Notes: generated by a model from the sequence alone, not told the origin. DNA of 10,212 nucleotides from Dunaliella salina (GCA_002284615.2 MU070528.1:4601-14812); one strand, 5' to 3'; shown: positions 1 to 7,929, numbered from the stretch's first letter. Program-made: numbers and translations.

Positions 1-102
1 GGAAAGGAGAACCTGAGCTGTCCCATGCTTAGAGGAAAGGAGGAGAGGAATGGGGATAGTCTAAGTGCACAGAACAGTGAAAGTACAGGGCAAAATCTGC
101 CT
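1..102 (+). other. Possible upstream coding remnant of element E1
   Basis: Frame 1 is open from the first base to a stop just inside the palindromic element that follows. It encodes a basic, low-complexity stretch (RGKEERNGDSLSAQNSES). The corresponding place in E2, between the RPD motif and the E-x-K motif, is also a basic Gly/Arg/Ser-rich linker. This could therefore be the missing linker of E1, cut off by the inserted palindromic element. The similarity is compositional only and no motif is decisive. It could equally be unrelated sequence. Confidence 0.22.
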
Positions 103-335
103 AAGTGCTGATATAGCGCTATATTTGGGCTAGATCACGCCCAGAACTCGACAGAATTATTTTTTCCCTTTAGTTTTTGGTCAAGGTGCTTTTTGGGCGG
201 CCCCCCACCTGCCATCCGATTATGATGGCCAAATTCGACTCGGAAAGGGGATTTCTGGAGAATTATAGCGATTTCATATAGCGCAATGTAGCACTATATC
301 GCTATATAACGCTATATAGCGCTATATGCCGATCC
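103..335. mobile_element. Short non-autonomous hAT-like element with TATAGCGC palindromic ends
   Basis: The left edge carries TATAGCGCTATA near 112-124. The right edge (265-330) is packed with variants of TATAGCGC in both orientations, ending GCGCTATATGCCGATCCCTA. Read inward, the right end (TAGGGATCGGCATATAGCG) resembles the left end (TAAGTGCTGATATAGCG), so the two form imperfect terminal inverted repeats. There is no coding capacity in between, so any movement would need a transposase supplied elsewhere. TAGGG-like termini and dense subterminal short repeats are typical of plant-type hAT elements; that assignment is inference. I found no convincing 8 bp target duplication, so the outer limits are approximate. 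Confidence 0.5.
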
Positions 336-341
336 CTACTC

Positions 342-734
342 ATGAGGCAACCCCATGGACTTCATGCAAATGAACACCATGTGCACCTTACAGAAATCAA
401 GTTTTGTGAAGACACAAGGCCAGGGCATCAGTTAAACGAGGCAAAGCAGCAGCATGCAGACCTTTTTAAACTTATTAACACTAAAGCTGTTACAATTCAC
501 CCTATGCTCCTGGGTGAAGGTGGAACTATTTACACTGGGCATACCCCCAAGCAATTCAAACAACTAGGATTGGATCACCAGCGTGCCACGAAGCTTGCTA
601 AACAACTTCATGCCCTTTCTGTACAATATGCCCACAAACTAGTCATCATCCGCCGTGCTATTGAAAACAAGAATGTTTCCCACAGCCAGGCTCTAGCGCC
701 AGGTGCTTCTAGTAATCCTCCAGATCCACATTAG
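342..734 (+). pseudogene. E1: C-terminal endonuclease-like fragment of a retroelement protein
   Basis: This 130-codon open frame is the C-terminal end of the protein family shared with E2 and E3. It shows the H-x-H-L-x-E-I-K-x-C-E-D-T-R-P block at residues 13-26, then a QL-N-E-A-K-QQH helix, a hydrophobic T-I-H-P-M-L-L-G strand, and a basic tail ending in PPDPH. E18-x-K20 is intact, unlike E2 and E3, and fits the second half of a PD-(D/E)XK nuclease site. The first half (RPD) and the zinc knuckle are absent, because the 5' side is replaced by the palindromic element at about 103-335. The Met at 342 is just the first in-frame ATG, not a real start. Product assignment as a restriction-like endonuclease of R2-type non-LTR elements is inference; homology to E2 and E3 is directly visible. 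Confidence 0.75.
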
Positions 735-960
735 CTTTCTCCTTTACATACCTTGTCGTGGAGGGGGCACACAGCTCTTCTTTGAGCCAAAGTGCCTCCT
801 TTTCCTTAATCGATGTAGGGAGAGTTCCTTTGCCTACTGTCACGTCATATTATTGTCATTGCTGGATTGCTGCATTATGGTAGTTTTTCTTGTCTTTTCT
901 CTTCTGCTCAATTTTCAACTGCCACAAATGGCTTACATTATGCGCATGCTTTCCAGCAGA
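735..960 (+). repeat. 3' untranslated tail of element E1
   Basis: After the PPDPH stop, the sequence continues with a stretch recognisable again after the same residues at 8158-8262: GTGGAGG-GGCACAC-GCTCTT-TTGAGCCAA-GTG-C-CCTT, then GATGTA and a short distance later TTTGCCTAC. E2 has a looser version on the minus strand, including TGCCTAC...GTAGTTTTTCTT. This marks it as the transposon's own 3' region rather than host sequence. The true end is not defined and I see no poly(A) or short tandem tail. Confidence 0.55.
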
Positions 961-1800
961 ATATATGCTCTGCCGACCCTGCAGATCTGAGTCAACTGAC
1001 TGTGGACCCGGGTCTCGTCATCTGGCTTGCTGGAGGAGCTTACAATCCTCTTCTTACCATCCACGAGAGCTCAACAGCAAACAGTCCACCTATCATCACT
1101 CGAGTGCTATTCCAACCAAGAGTGCACATATGTATGTTACTTACTCTCCTTCCGCTGTGCCCAAATGTTTTTACTTGGATCTTTCTAACGCATTGTTTGG
1201 AGTGTGGCTTGTTTCAGACTTCGTGTTCATGCTTTTAAAGTTGAACAAGCTCCTTTGGACGATTTATTTCCCCCACATGCGATTTCTGCGATGATGCCCA
1301 CGATGATATCCAGGATGAAACAAGTACTTTCCAGGTGTACTCATCCTCATGTCTGACATAAGTATGCTTCTTTGTTCTATGGTTCCCCTCTCTCTTTCAC
1401 TGCACCTTTCTTCTCAGATGGCACCTTACTTGTTATCCTTTCACCACGTACAGTCTTACCGTATGAGATCTTTTTTAAATCAAAATAACAACAAGCTTAT
1501 AATTTTCTTCATGAGCTTCTCCTTTTTTATGAAGAGGCTAGCAGTCAGTCGTTTTGACTGGAGGCCTTCTTAATCCAATTGTGAGATTGCACATGCTTAA
1601 TCAGGCTACAGCATTGTATAATAAAACTGATCTTGATTATCCTGGACAACCCTGTCAACCTGAAGAAACTTCTTAAGCGGAGCAGGAATGCTAATCATGA
1701 TTTGTCTGGCCTTCTGGCGACCTCCATCCTTGCTGTCTCCGCTCAGCTGCCCATGTAGGCGGATATAGTGATGTAACTGTTGCAGGGCTGTTGTGGTTAC
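961..1800. other. No recognisable gene; between two convergent element tails
   Basis: This stretch lies between the 3' side of E1 (reading right) and the 3' side of E2 (reading left). Several open frames of 74-134 codons occur, but none shows a recognisable domain and their composition looks like non-coding sequence. An AATAAAA near 1619-1625 could be a poly(A) signal for E1 read-through. Part of the stretch may be element 3' region; I cannot set limits. Confidence 0.4.
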
Positions 1801-1879
1801 GATGAGTATTAAAAGAGAGAGAAGACTCAGATTCCAAGATTGATCTCATATCTTGCACAGAAAATTCAATTGACCAGTT

Positions 1880-2141
1880 TAATCACGTAACAATTCGCCC
1901 CCTTCTTCATTAGGAGCGGCCACGCGACTGAAAGCAGCAAAATACACGTGCCAAAATTGTATGAAGAGCATGAATACAATGTGAAGTTGGAATGCAAATG
2001 ATCTCCATATAAAAATACCAGAAAAGAAAAGAAAAACTACGTAGGCAGTGAAAACACTCCCCACAACAATTAAGGGAGAGGGGATACCTAGGGCCGAGGC
2101 ACCGTGTATCCGCTTCACCAAGAGAAAGCAATAGAAAGAAG
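1880..2141 (-). repeat. 3' untranslated tail of element E2
   Basis: Read on the minus strand after the PPDPH stop of E2, this contains GCGGATACACGGTGCCTCGG, then CCTAGGTATCCCC, GTGGGGAG and ACTGCCTACGTAG. A closely similar series occurs on the plus strand after the PPGPH stop of E5 (about 8530-8625), and a weaker one after E1. It is therefore the element's own non-coding tail. The left limit is a guess, set where similarity to the other copies fades. Confidence 0.5.
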
Positions 2142-3137
2142 TCAGTGGGGATCAGGTGGGTTACCAGCAGTAGCCCGTGCCTGACCTTGCTGGGAGTTGA
2201 AAAAGTTCTTCTCAAGAGCGCGTCTGGTGCTGGCAAGTTTATAAGCATACAGGACAGAATGAGCATGAAGCTTCCGAGCAAGCTTAGTGGCCTTGTAAGT
2301 GTCAAGACCAAGCCCCTTTAGAGGCTCCAATGTATGTGGGGTATAGATGACTCCTCCCACACCTAGCAGGATAGTATGGAGGGTGACTTGAGCTGAGGCC
2401 CCAGAAAGATGACGACAAAGTTCGCGGTGCTGCAGCTTGGAGGCCTCAAGCTGGCTGTTGGGCCGGGTATCCTCACAGTATATGACTTCTACAAGGTGGA
2501 TGTGCCTCTGATCTGGGTGGAGCTGACTGGGGTCACGAGCCTTGAGTGTTGGTAGAGTGGCTGTGGCTGGCGCTGAGTTTCCCCTGTTCCCCCGGCGCCC
2601 CCCTGTACTTCTCAACTCATAACGAGGATTCGACCTTGGCGCCCTTTTCAGGGGAACAACTAATAGAGCATCAGGCCGGCTGGAACTGAGTCTATCCTTA
2701 TCAGGGAAGCGGCGCGGGAAAATATATTTGAGAAGGGTCCTATTAGTAGCATGTTCTAGGATCTGTAAGTCTTGCAAGGCAAGACGGTCTGCTCTGCCAA
2801 TGTCCATGGAGGCAATACCTGCCCCAAGAGGGCCTTTGCTGATGGCTTCTAGGAGGATTCTGCTGGCAATATTGTGTCGCTCAGTTACCATACCAGACAT
2901 GGTTGAATTTTTGCATCCTGATAAGATTGGAAGGGCACTGTCAAGTTCCCCACAAAGGGGGCATTGTAGGCTGGTGGAAATTTTGAAGCGCACAGCATGC
3001 TTTTGATTGAATAGGGTACCTGTGCCGTACTTGAAAATGTTTTGCTTCATTTTGAAAGACATGGTCCAAAAGGAATTGCTGATATTTTTGTGGATGCTGG
3101 GGAGTAGACTTTGGTAGAAAGAGTAGTACCCCCCTCG

Positions 3138-3145
3138 GACATTTC
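3138..3145. repeat. Left target-site duplication of the 3146-4062 element
   Basis: GACATTTC here and GAAATTTC at 4063-4070 differ at one base and flank the palindromic element exactly. Eight bases is the duplication size made by hAT transposases. Excising the element plus one copy (925 bp) restores E2's frame. Confidence 0.7.
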
Positions 3146-3150
3146 ACGCC

Positions 3151-3275
3151 TCGGTTGAATAGCGGTTGAATGGGTTGAATTCAACCGCGGTGGAAGAGCG
3201 GTTGAAAATTTGGTTAATAGCCGCAGGTTTGCGGTTGAAATTTCGCGGTTGAAACTGCGGTTGATTTCAACCGCA
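3151..3275. repeat. Left subterminal array of GCGGTTGAA words
   Basis: Several exact or near copies of GCGGTTGAA occur here with inverted partners (TTCAACCGC at about 3180-3188 and 3267-3275). Such arrays serve as transposase-binding sites in hAT elements; that role is inferred here. Confidence 0.75.
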
Positions 3276-3551
3276 CAATGAAAAGTGGAAAAAGCAAAGC
3301 TTAAAATGAATAAAGGAAGGCTCGATCTCGGGACTTCCTGATAAGACTTCTTCTGAACCATTAGGCCTTGTTATGTAAGCATTAGTTTGTGGAAAATATA
3401 TATATATATTCAATATAATTCATTCATAGGCTGTGCATGTGCATATCCTGAGGATAAGCCTCAGTGTCTGCCTTGCAATACGTTTCCTCACCATCAACAG
3501 TGGCAGATGGAAAAACACATCACCTTTTGCATCTGTTACTGCTCTCAGGCT

Positions 3552-3787
3552 GTCACTGTATACCTCTGATTCAGACCCTTTTCAAAGCCCTTTTTGTCTG
3601 ATTCCATCCAAGACAGGTGTCTTAATCCATTTAAGACAGGTTTCTGATCCCATCCAAGACAGGTGTCTATTCTGTCAATAGCCAGACCTCCAATCAGACC
3701 CTTTTTCCTTTGATTCAGACCCTCTGATCCTTGGCCATTTCAGACTGTTCAGTCACTGAATACCTCTGATCAGACCCCTTTCAGAGT
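3552..3787 (+). repeat. Internal repeats in the palindromic element core
   Basis: A unit of about 36 bases starting GTCACTG(T/A)ATACCTCTGAT and running through TCAGACCC occurs at about 3552-3587 and again at 3752-3787. The octamer TCAGACCC occurs at 3571, 3694, 3715 and 3770. Between the two long copies, CCATCCAAGACAGGTGTCT appears twice (about 3604 and 3652) with a degenerate copy in between. No coding role is apparent. Confidence 0.7.
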
Positions 3788-3933
3788 CTGTCAAGTTGCC
3801 AATCAGTGACAAATGTCTAGATTCAAACAAACAAGGGTATTTTACACAGAGGCTACTATCAGTTATGCTTACTCTGCCCAAAATGTGCCAAACAAGCCTC
3901 CAGATTAATTTAGCTTGAAGTTCAAACATTACC

Positions 3934-4057
3934 GTGCGGTTGAATTGCGGTTGAAGCGGTTGATTTCAACCGTACGGTTGATTCAACCCATTGCGGTTGA
4001 AAGGCGGTTGAAATAATTTCAACCGCTCATCAACCGCATCAACCGCTCTTCAACCGT
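3934..4057. repeat. Right subterminal array of GCGGTTGAA words
   Basis: GCGGTTGAA and TTCAACCGC alternate, beginning with three direct copies and ending with four inverted ones (CAACCGCTCAT, CAACCGCAT, CAACCGCTCTT, CAACCGTGCC). Read inward, the last copies mirror the left end of the element. Confidence 0.75.
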
Positions 4058-4062
4058 GCCAG

Positions 4063-4070
4063 GAAATTTC
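4063..4070. repeat. Right target-site duplication of the 3146-4062 element
   Basis: GAAATTTC matches GACATTTC at 3138-3145 with one mismatch. Minus-strand E2 coding sequence resumes directly beyond it. Confidence 0.7.
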
Positions 4071-4131
4071 TGACGCCGTGTTCATGTTGGCCTTTCCAAG
4101 TCCAGTTTGCAGCAAAGTCCACAAGACCTTA

Positions 4132-4304
4132 AATTGCGACATTTTCATCACGGCTTCCAGAATATTTTTAACAGAAGTACAAACTAAGTAAAGTTAAGTC
4201 TATGCTGGTACTTACTAGCGTGCATTAAGTCCATTAAGTCCCAACAGTTAGTACTGGCACTAACAGTGAGCCCCACCAAAGAAGGCTAGCTATGAGCAGT
4301 CCAG
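4132..4304 (-). other. Junction between E3's tail and E2's truncated start
   Basis: On the minus strand this follows the E3 stop and precedes the first recognisable E2 codons. It holds a short near-repeat (GACTTAATGGACTTAATG) and otherwise nothing I recognise. It probably contains E3's 3' untranslated region, which differs from the E1/E2/E4/E5 tail, but no boundary signal is visible. Confidence 0.35.
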
Positions 4305-5180
4305 CTAATGAGGGTCTGGCGGGTCGTTAGCCATCTGTCCGGCTGCGCACCTCGCTGTCCTGTGCGGAGCCCTCCCTGTAGCCCCCTTCCCCAAACGCCC
4401 ATTGCTTATGTTACTGAATTGGATGTCATTTTTGGTGTTGTAAATTTTTGGTAGGGACTTTACAGCGTGATAGTGGAGTTCTTTGGCAGTTTTGTGAGCT
4501 TTGTCTTTGGTTAGGCCAAGTTTGCAGAGGGGATCAATAGTGTAGGGATTGAAGATAGTTCGTGCAACTCCAATTAGTATGGTATGTAGTGTGACTCTGT
4601 TATTGCGGTATGTACCTCGAAGAGATCTTGTGCGTAAGCTTTCAATAGTGTGTTTGTGCTGATCTTGTGCAGCGTGGAGAGTTTGTTTGGGTTTGGTGTC
4701 AGAACAAAATTGAGCTCAATGAGGTGGATATCTGTCTCTGGGATTCATATCCTGCGGGTGATGTGTGGAGCCTCTGCCTTCAAGGGGTAAAACTATTATG
4801 CCGTCAGGGCGACTGAGCTGTGTGTATGGTGGTGGTTGTCTGGATGGAAACAGCCAAAGTGGAACGTGTCGATGGACAGTGTTTGGAATTTCCATACCCA
4901 AGGAACGTAGCCTCTCTCTGTTACATGCATCTATAAAGACGATGTAAGATCCAAAGTCTCCGTTGCTTATAGCTTCACCACAGATGCTGAGTGCTTGATG
5001 GTGGCGATTGATATTCATTCTCTTTATCTGTGGGTGAGTGCATCTGAGTAGGGTATGGGAGGTGCTCTCAGGTGTACCACAAAGAGGGCAAAGAAAAGGC
5101 CCAGGGTAGCCTCTGAAGCGTCTGGCATGTTTAAACAAATTTGCCATGGTTAAGGGTGTCCGTTCGTTATTTGAGGACAT
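4305..5180 (-). pseudogene. E3 C-terminal part: zinc knuckle plus restriction-like endonuclease
   Basis: The frame from 5180 has a full zinc knuckle C31-x2-C34-x7-H42-x4-C47, then R59-H-H, and SRPDG at 123-127. These correspond to TERHN and SRPDA of E2. It stops at 4716-4718 (TGA). The same frame then reads on without further stops through FCSDTKP, a QTLHAAQDQH helix, VTLHTILIG and an ELHYHAVK segment to PPDPH and a TAG at 4305-4307. The residues HLIEL just around the stop are in a neighbouring frame, so two small compensating indels have scrambled exactly the E-x-K strand. Protein divergence from E1/E2 is considerable, so E3 is a different family of the same superfamily. The nuclease role follows from the motif order known in R2-like elements; activity is certainly lost. 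Confidence 0.75.
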
Positions 5181-5900
5181 TGGTTTGTTCTTTGAGAGCC
5201 ACAGATTTCATGTGCCAGAGAGCATTACTAATTTTTGGATTGGCAGTGGGGTGAGCATTGGACGTTCTGATCAGGTTTTGCCAATATTGGTAGCTATATG
5301 TGCTGAAATTTGCTGTTCCCAATTTGTGTTTTTCATGCGTTACTTGCTTCAGATTGTCCTGGAGGTTTGAAAGGGACAAGTATTCTGTGTGAGAGTTATG
5401 TGTTGTGACAGTTGCAGCAAGCCAATAGAGGTGGAAGAAAGAAGTTTCTGCCTGGTTGAGTGTGGTGTTAGCTTCATCAGGTAGCATAGCTGCTTGATGA
5501 GCAAGGGCATCTGCGCTTTCATTACCAAGGATGCCACTGTGTGATTTTACTTTGTAGAAGTGCACAGGGCCTTCTGAAGCATTAATGCAGGCTACGATTC
5601 CTTTGAGCAGTGGGTGTATGTAAGTGCGTGGACATATCCATGGGTTTCAGAAGCTCGTTTTTAATCTGATTAAGTGCTGAAGAACTGTCAGTCGCAATTG
5701 AAGTGTGCCCTTGCTGTAGAGCTATCAGAATTGCAGCGAGCTCTGCTCTGTTAATAGTCTAAGTGGGACCACGGCCCTTGGGATTTAGTGTGCAGGTGAC
5801 AGTTTCAGAGGAGGAGATGTCTTCCGGGATGAAAAAGGATGCTCCTGCTTGCTGTGTATTCTTGTTGTTGGACTTCATGACACTGCCATCTGTATATGTT
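5167..5900 (-). pseudogene. E3 RNase H domain, broken
   Basis: Ribonuclease H cuts the RNA strand of RNA/DNA hybrids; in retroelements it removes the template. All four acidic positions are visible in order: D in TYTDGS (5888-5890), E in INRAELAA (5741-5743), D in IATDSSSAL (5687-5689), and D in GNESADALA (5509-5511), with the His-bearing KSHSGILGNE just before the last. The domain is interrupted by an in-frame TAG at 5759-5761 and a frameshift between about 5590 and 5640, after which PLLKGIVACI continues in another frame to 5167. Downstream residues (KLGTANFSTYSYQYW, NPKISNALWHM) form the linker to the zinc knuckle, also seen in E2. Upstream it shares frame with the methyltransferase-like domain. 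Retroelement origin is more likely than a host RNase H because of these neighbours. Confidence 0.85.
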
Positions 5901-6073
5901 AGGTGTCGCCAGCCTGGTATTTTTGGTTGCAAGGGGTGCAGGTATGGTTGTACGTTAGGTGTGATGGTCCTTTTTTGGATGCAGACTTCGAAAATGTTGT
6001 GCACGTCATGATGTAAAAGTGCATATTTGTTCCTCCATGTGCAGGGTGCTTTAAAAGAGAGGGTAGTGTTTTA

Positions 6074-6660
6074 ATTTTCTGCAACCTGTTGACTGCTTCT
6101 GTGGCACCAGTTTCCTACATGGATCTCTTGTTTTAAATCCTCAAGCAAATTTGGGTTTTTAAGGAAGAGCTTTTGCTTTCCCTCACTATTCCAAATGGCA
6201 ATAAGCTGCATGTGTTTCGTAATTTTTTTAGGTGGAGCAAGAGGAGTTAGGTAGGCTTTGGGTGGCTGGAATGTCAGGCACCCTGGGGGGAATTTGGCTA
6301 GGATTGTGGCATGGTCTGGGTAACATGTGAACCAGCGCATGTATCCTTTTTTGGTCCATCCCATCTGGCTGGGGAGGAGCATGAAGGCGGCCGTTGGGGT
6401 AGTTGTGCTAGTGATTGAAGACAGGGCATGCATGACAAGGTAGTAGATGAATTCGTCATCATATGGAGGATGGCAAAAGGAGAAGCCTGTGAATTTGGTT
6501 CCAAACATATCAGTGTTGGCTCCAAAAGCTCTGTCTCGAGCAAAAGGGCTTCAGCATGCTTTGAAGTGCATGTCATAATCAAGGGGGCTCGCAAGTTTTT
6601 CTTGGGTAACTAGCGCACAGCGCGAGAGAGCTCTAGGAATGTTAACTGGTGTATACAAAG
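6074..6660 (-). pseudogene. E3 PCIF1-like adenosine N6-methyltransferase domain, broken
   Basis: Reading from about 6658, the frame shows VNIPRAL, VTQEKLASPLDYD, SPFARDRAFGANTD, a T-G-F-S-F-C then HPPYDDEF (HPPY at 6461-6472), a long helix, and a hydrophobic AAFMLLPS strand. The order ASPL, then S-x-F with FG, then NPPF followed by a helix and a strand ending near a Pro is that of the PCIF1 family, which places N6-methyl on adenosine next to the mRNA cap. Here the motif reads HPPY instead of NPPF. A TGA at 6551-6553 splits the domain and a TAA at 6071-6073 separates it from RNase H; all segments share one frame. No signal peptide or membrane segment is visible. The family call is by motif recall; a profile search would be decisive. 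Confidence 0.6.
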
Positions 6661-6960
6661 AATTGAATTCTTTTATTTGCATTCCATGGCTTTTCCACAC
6701 AAGTCTGGGTTGCCTGTGGTTTGACTTTGTTTTCTGGACGCATGTGCAGCTTGTGACATGCTGAACATGAGGTGGAAGCTAAGACCTGTGGTATGGTGTG
6801 TGTTGCGCATGGGTGGGCATGCAAGTAATGTGCACTTGACCCCATGGGCTGGCAATGTGCTGCAGCAGTTGCATGCTGAGTAACTAGGACTGTGGTTCAC
6901 GCCTGGCCCAAGCCATGTTGCTCCTGAGACTTGAAGGCGGCTGGAAATGTCGCATTTTTG
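6642..6960 (-). pseudogene. E3 cysteine-rich segment upstream of the methyltransferase domain
   Basis: Two overlapping frames give a Cys-rich stretch: CNCCSTLPAHGVKC...ACPP in one and CATHTIPQVLASTSCSACHK in the next, with a further CVEKPW. Spliced across a single shift they would give several C-x2-C-like pairs, consistent with zinc binding. The second frame runs into the methyltransferase-like block after another small shift near 6650. No precise zinc-finger family can be named. It may be an N-terminal nucleic-acid-binding part of the E3 protein. Confidence 0.4.
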
Positions 6961-7860
6961 GCATTGGTCGGCAACACAGTGTTTTGTAGGCTTAGCCTAA
7001 TCTCCTGAACAATTCTGTTAGCAAGCTTGAATGCAAGAGGGCCTGATTAGGCATATGCCCGTGTGAGAATGCTGCATGAGCATGAGCTCGAAGCTGCGCC
7101 GTGCAAGAATTGTATGCTGGACCATTGTATTGGCGGTGGTTGCAGTATCCCAGACTGAGATGTTTGTTCCGTGTGGATAGGGATAATGACAGCAAGAGGG
7201 CAGCAATTCTGGGTCTGTAAGTCCTGTTTAGACATGTGCCCGGGGTTACCTGTAAGGCCAGTGCTCTGTTTGCAGAAGGCATGGACCCTTCAGAAGGATT
7301 GTTGCATGAGCAGGTTTGAGTTGGCGCTGGTATCGTGTATATCGATGCATTAGGTCTGCAGGGGAAGGGCATGCGTATGAACAGCCACAGAAAAAGTGAG
7401 GCGCCCCCAAGCGAGAGAATTTGGTCATTGTATGGCTGCTGGTGTATTTTTGTGCGTGTGACAATGTGCTATGCAGGAGGGAGGCCAGGGTTGTTTGTAA
7501 AATTGACTTCCATGGCTCGGTTGATTTTGCAAGCAGCTCCCCAAATGTGTGGATGCATGCCGTATTGAACGCATTGCATGAAAAACACAGCACAGGAATG
7601 TGGGTAGTCGTGCCTGGACACTGTGGTGTGGCATAGAGTAGCTCACAAGGAATACATGAATGAACAACTCTGCTTTTGAGGTGTATCGCACAATGGCTGA
7701 AGTGTTGCACTGCATTTTGTGCTTCTAAGGTTGACTGGAAATTGGACGTATTTTTGGGCTGTTAAATATTCCATGATTTCAAAAATTTGCATTGTGGAAG
7801 AGGCTTGAGAACTCTCTACTGGGCAGTCTTTCAGCATGGTGAACCCTGTTCCTGCTCCTC
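6961..7860 (-). other. Unassigned region, possible decayed N-terminal part of E3
   Basis: Minus-strand open frames of 60-154 codons overlap here, the longest at 7710-7246 (rich in Cys and His) and another at 7837-7643. None shows a motif I recognise. I specifically looked for a reverse transcriptase (the YADD-type box) and an APE-type endonuclease and saw neither. The mostly minus-strand open frames suggest that E3 coding sequence extends this far in decayed form, but this is weak evidence. Confidence 0.3.
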
Positions 7861-7929
7861 GCCAAACCTTCCTTCTCTCTCTACCTGACCTCTAAGACTT
7901 CCCGACTGGACCGTCAGACATTCCAGGTA

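Larger units (their letters stand above)
3146..4062. mobile_element. Non-autonomous hAT-like element with GCGGTTGAA inverted arrays
   Basis: The 917 bp element has matching ends: CTCGGTTGAATAGCGGTTGA on the left and, read inward from the right, CACGGTTGAAGAGCGGTTGA. Both terminal zones (3151-3275 and 3934-4057) consist of repeated GCGGTTGAA and its complement, able to fold on themselves. The roughly 650 bp core encodes no transposase; its longest open frames (60-82 codons) are not recognisable. The 8 bp flanking duplication and its position inside E2 show that it arrived after E2 did. Superfamily assignment to hAT rests on the 8 bp duplication and subterminal repeats and is inference. Confidence 0.72.
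2142..4131 (-). pseudogene. E2: retroelement zinc-knuckle/endonuclease protein, split by an inserted DNA element
   Basis: The main frame (3062 down to 2142, 306 codons) has, in order: a zinc-knuckle-like block at about residues 34-50 (CPLC...GC), TERHN at 60-64, RPD at 129-131, a basic Gly/Arg linker, the HLVEV-x-YCEDTRP block at 189-201, and the PPDPH end. In R2-like non-LTR elements such a zinc knuckle plus RPD nuclease forms the C-terminal endonuclease. Two key residues look lost: the knuckle's His is Pro45 (E3 has His) and the Lys of E-x-K is Ile194 (E1 has Lys). The coding frame continues upstream to 3145, is interrupted by the element at 3146-4062, and resumes in the same frame from 4070 up to an in-frame stop at 4129-4131. 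The rejoined piece matches the E3 region between RNase H and knuckle (for example NISNSFWTM against KISNALWHM). Confidence 0.8.

Noticed and set aside
1349..1573. Plus-strand 74-codon hydrophobic open frame
   Set aside because: It is Ser/Leu/Phe-rich with no motif and is typical of T-rich non-coding sequence after E1.
2728..3006. Plus-strand 92-codon open frame
   Set aside because: It lies opposite the E2 coding frame and is its shadow; the minus frame has the recognisable motifs.
3151..3275. CRISPR-like array
   Set aside because: Repeat words are only about 9 bp, occur in both orientations and have irregular short spacing; this is a palindromic transposon end in a eukaryotic genome.
6298..6594. 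Minus-strand 98-codon open frame overlapping the methyltransferase block
   Set aside because: It is in a different frame from the ASPL and HPPY motifs and shows none of its own.
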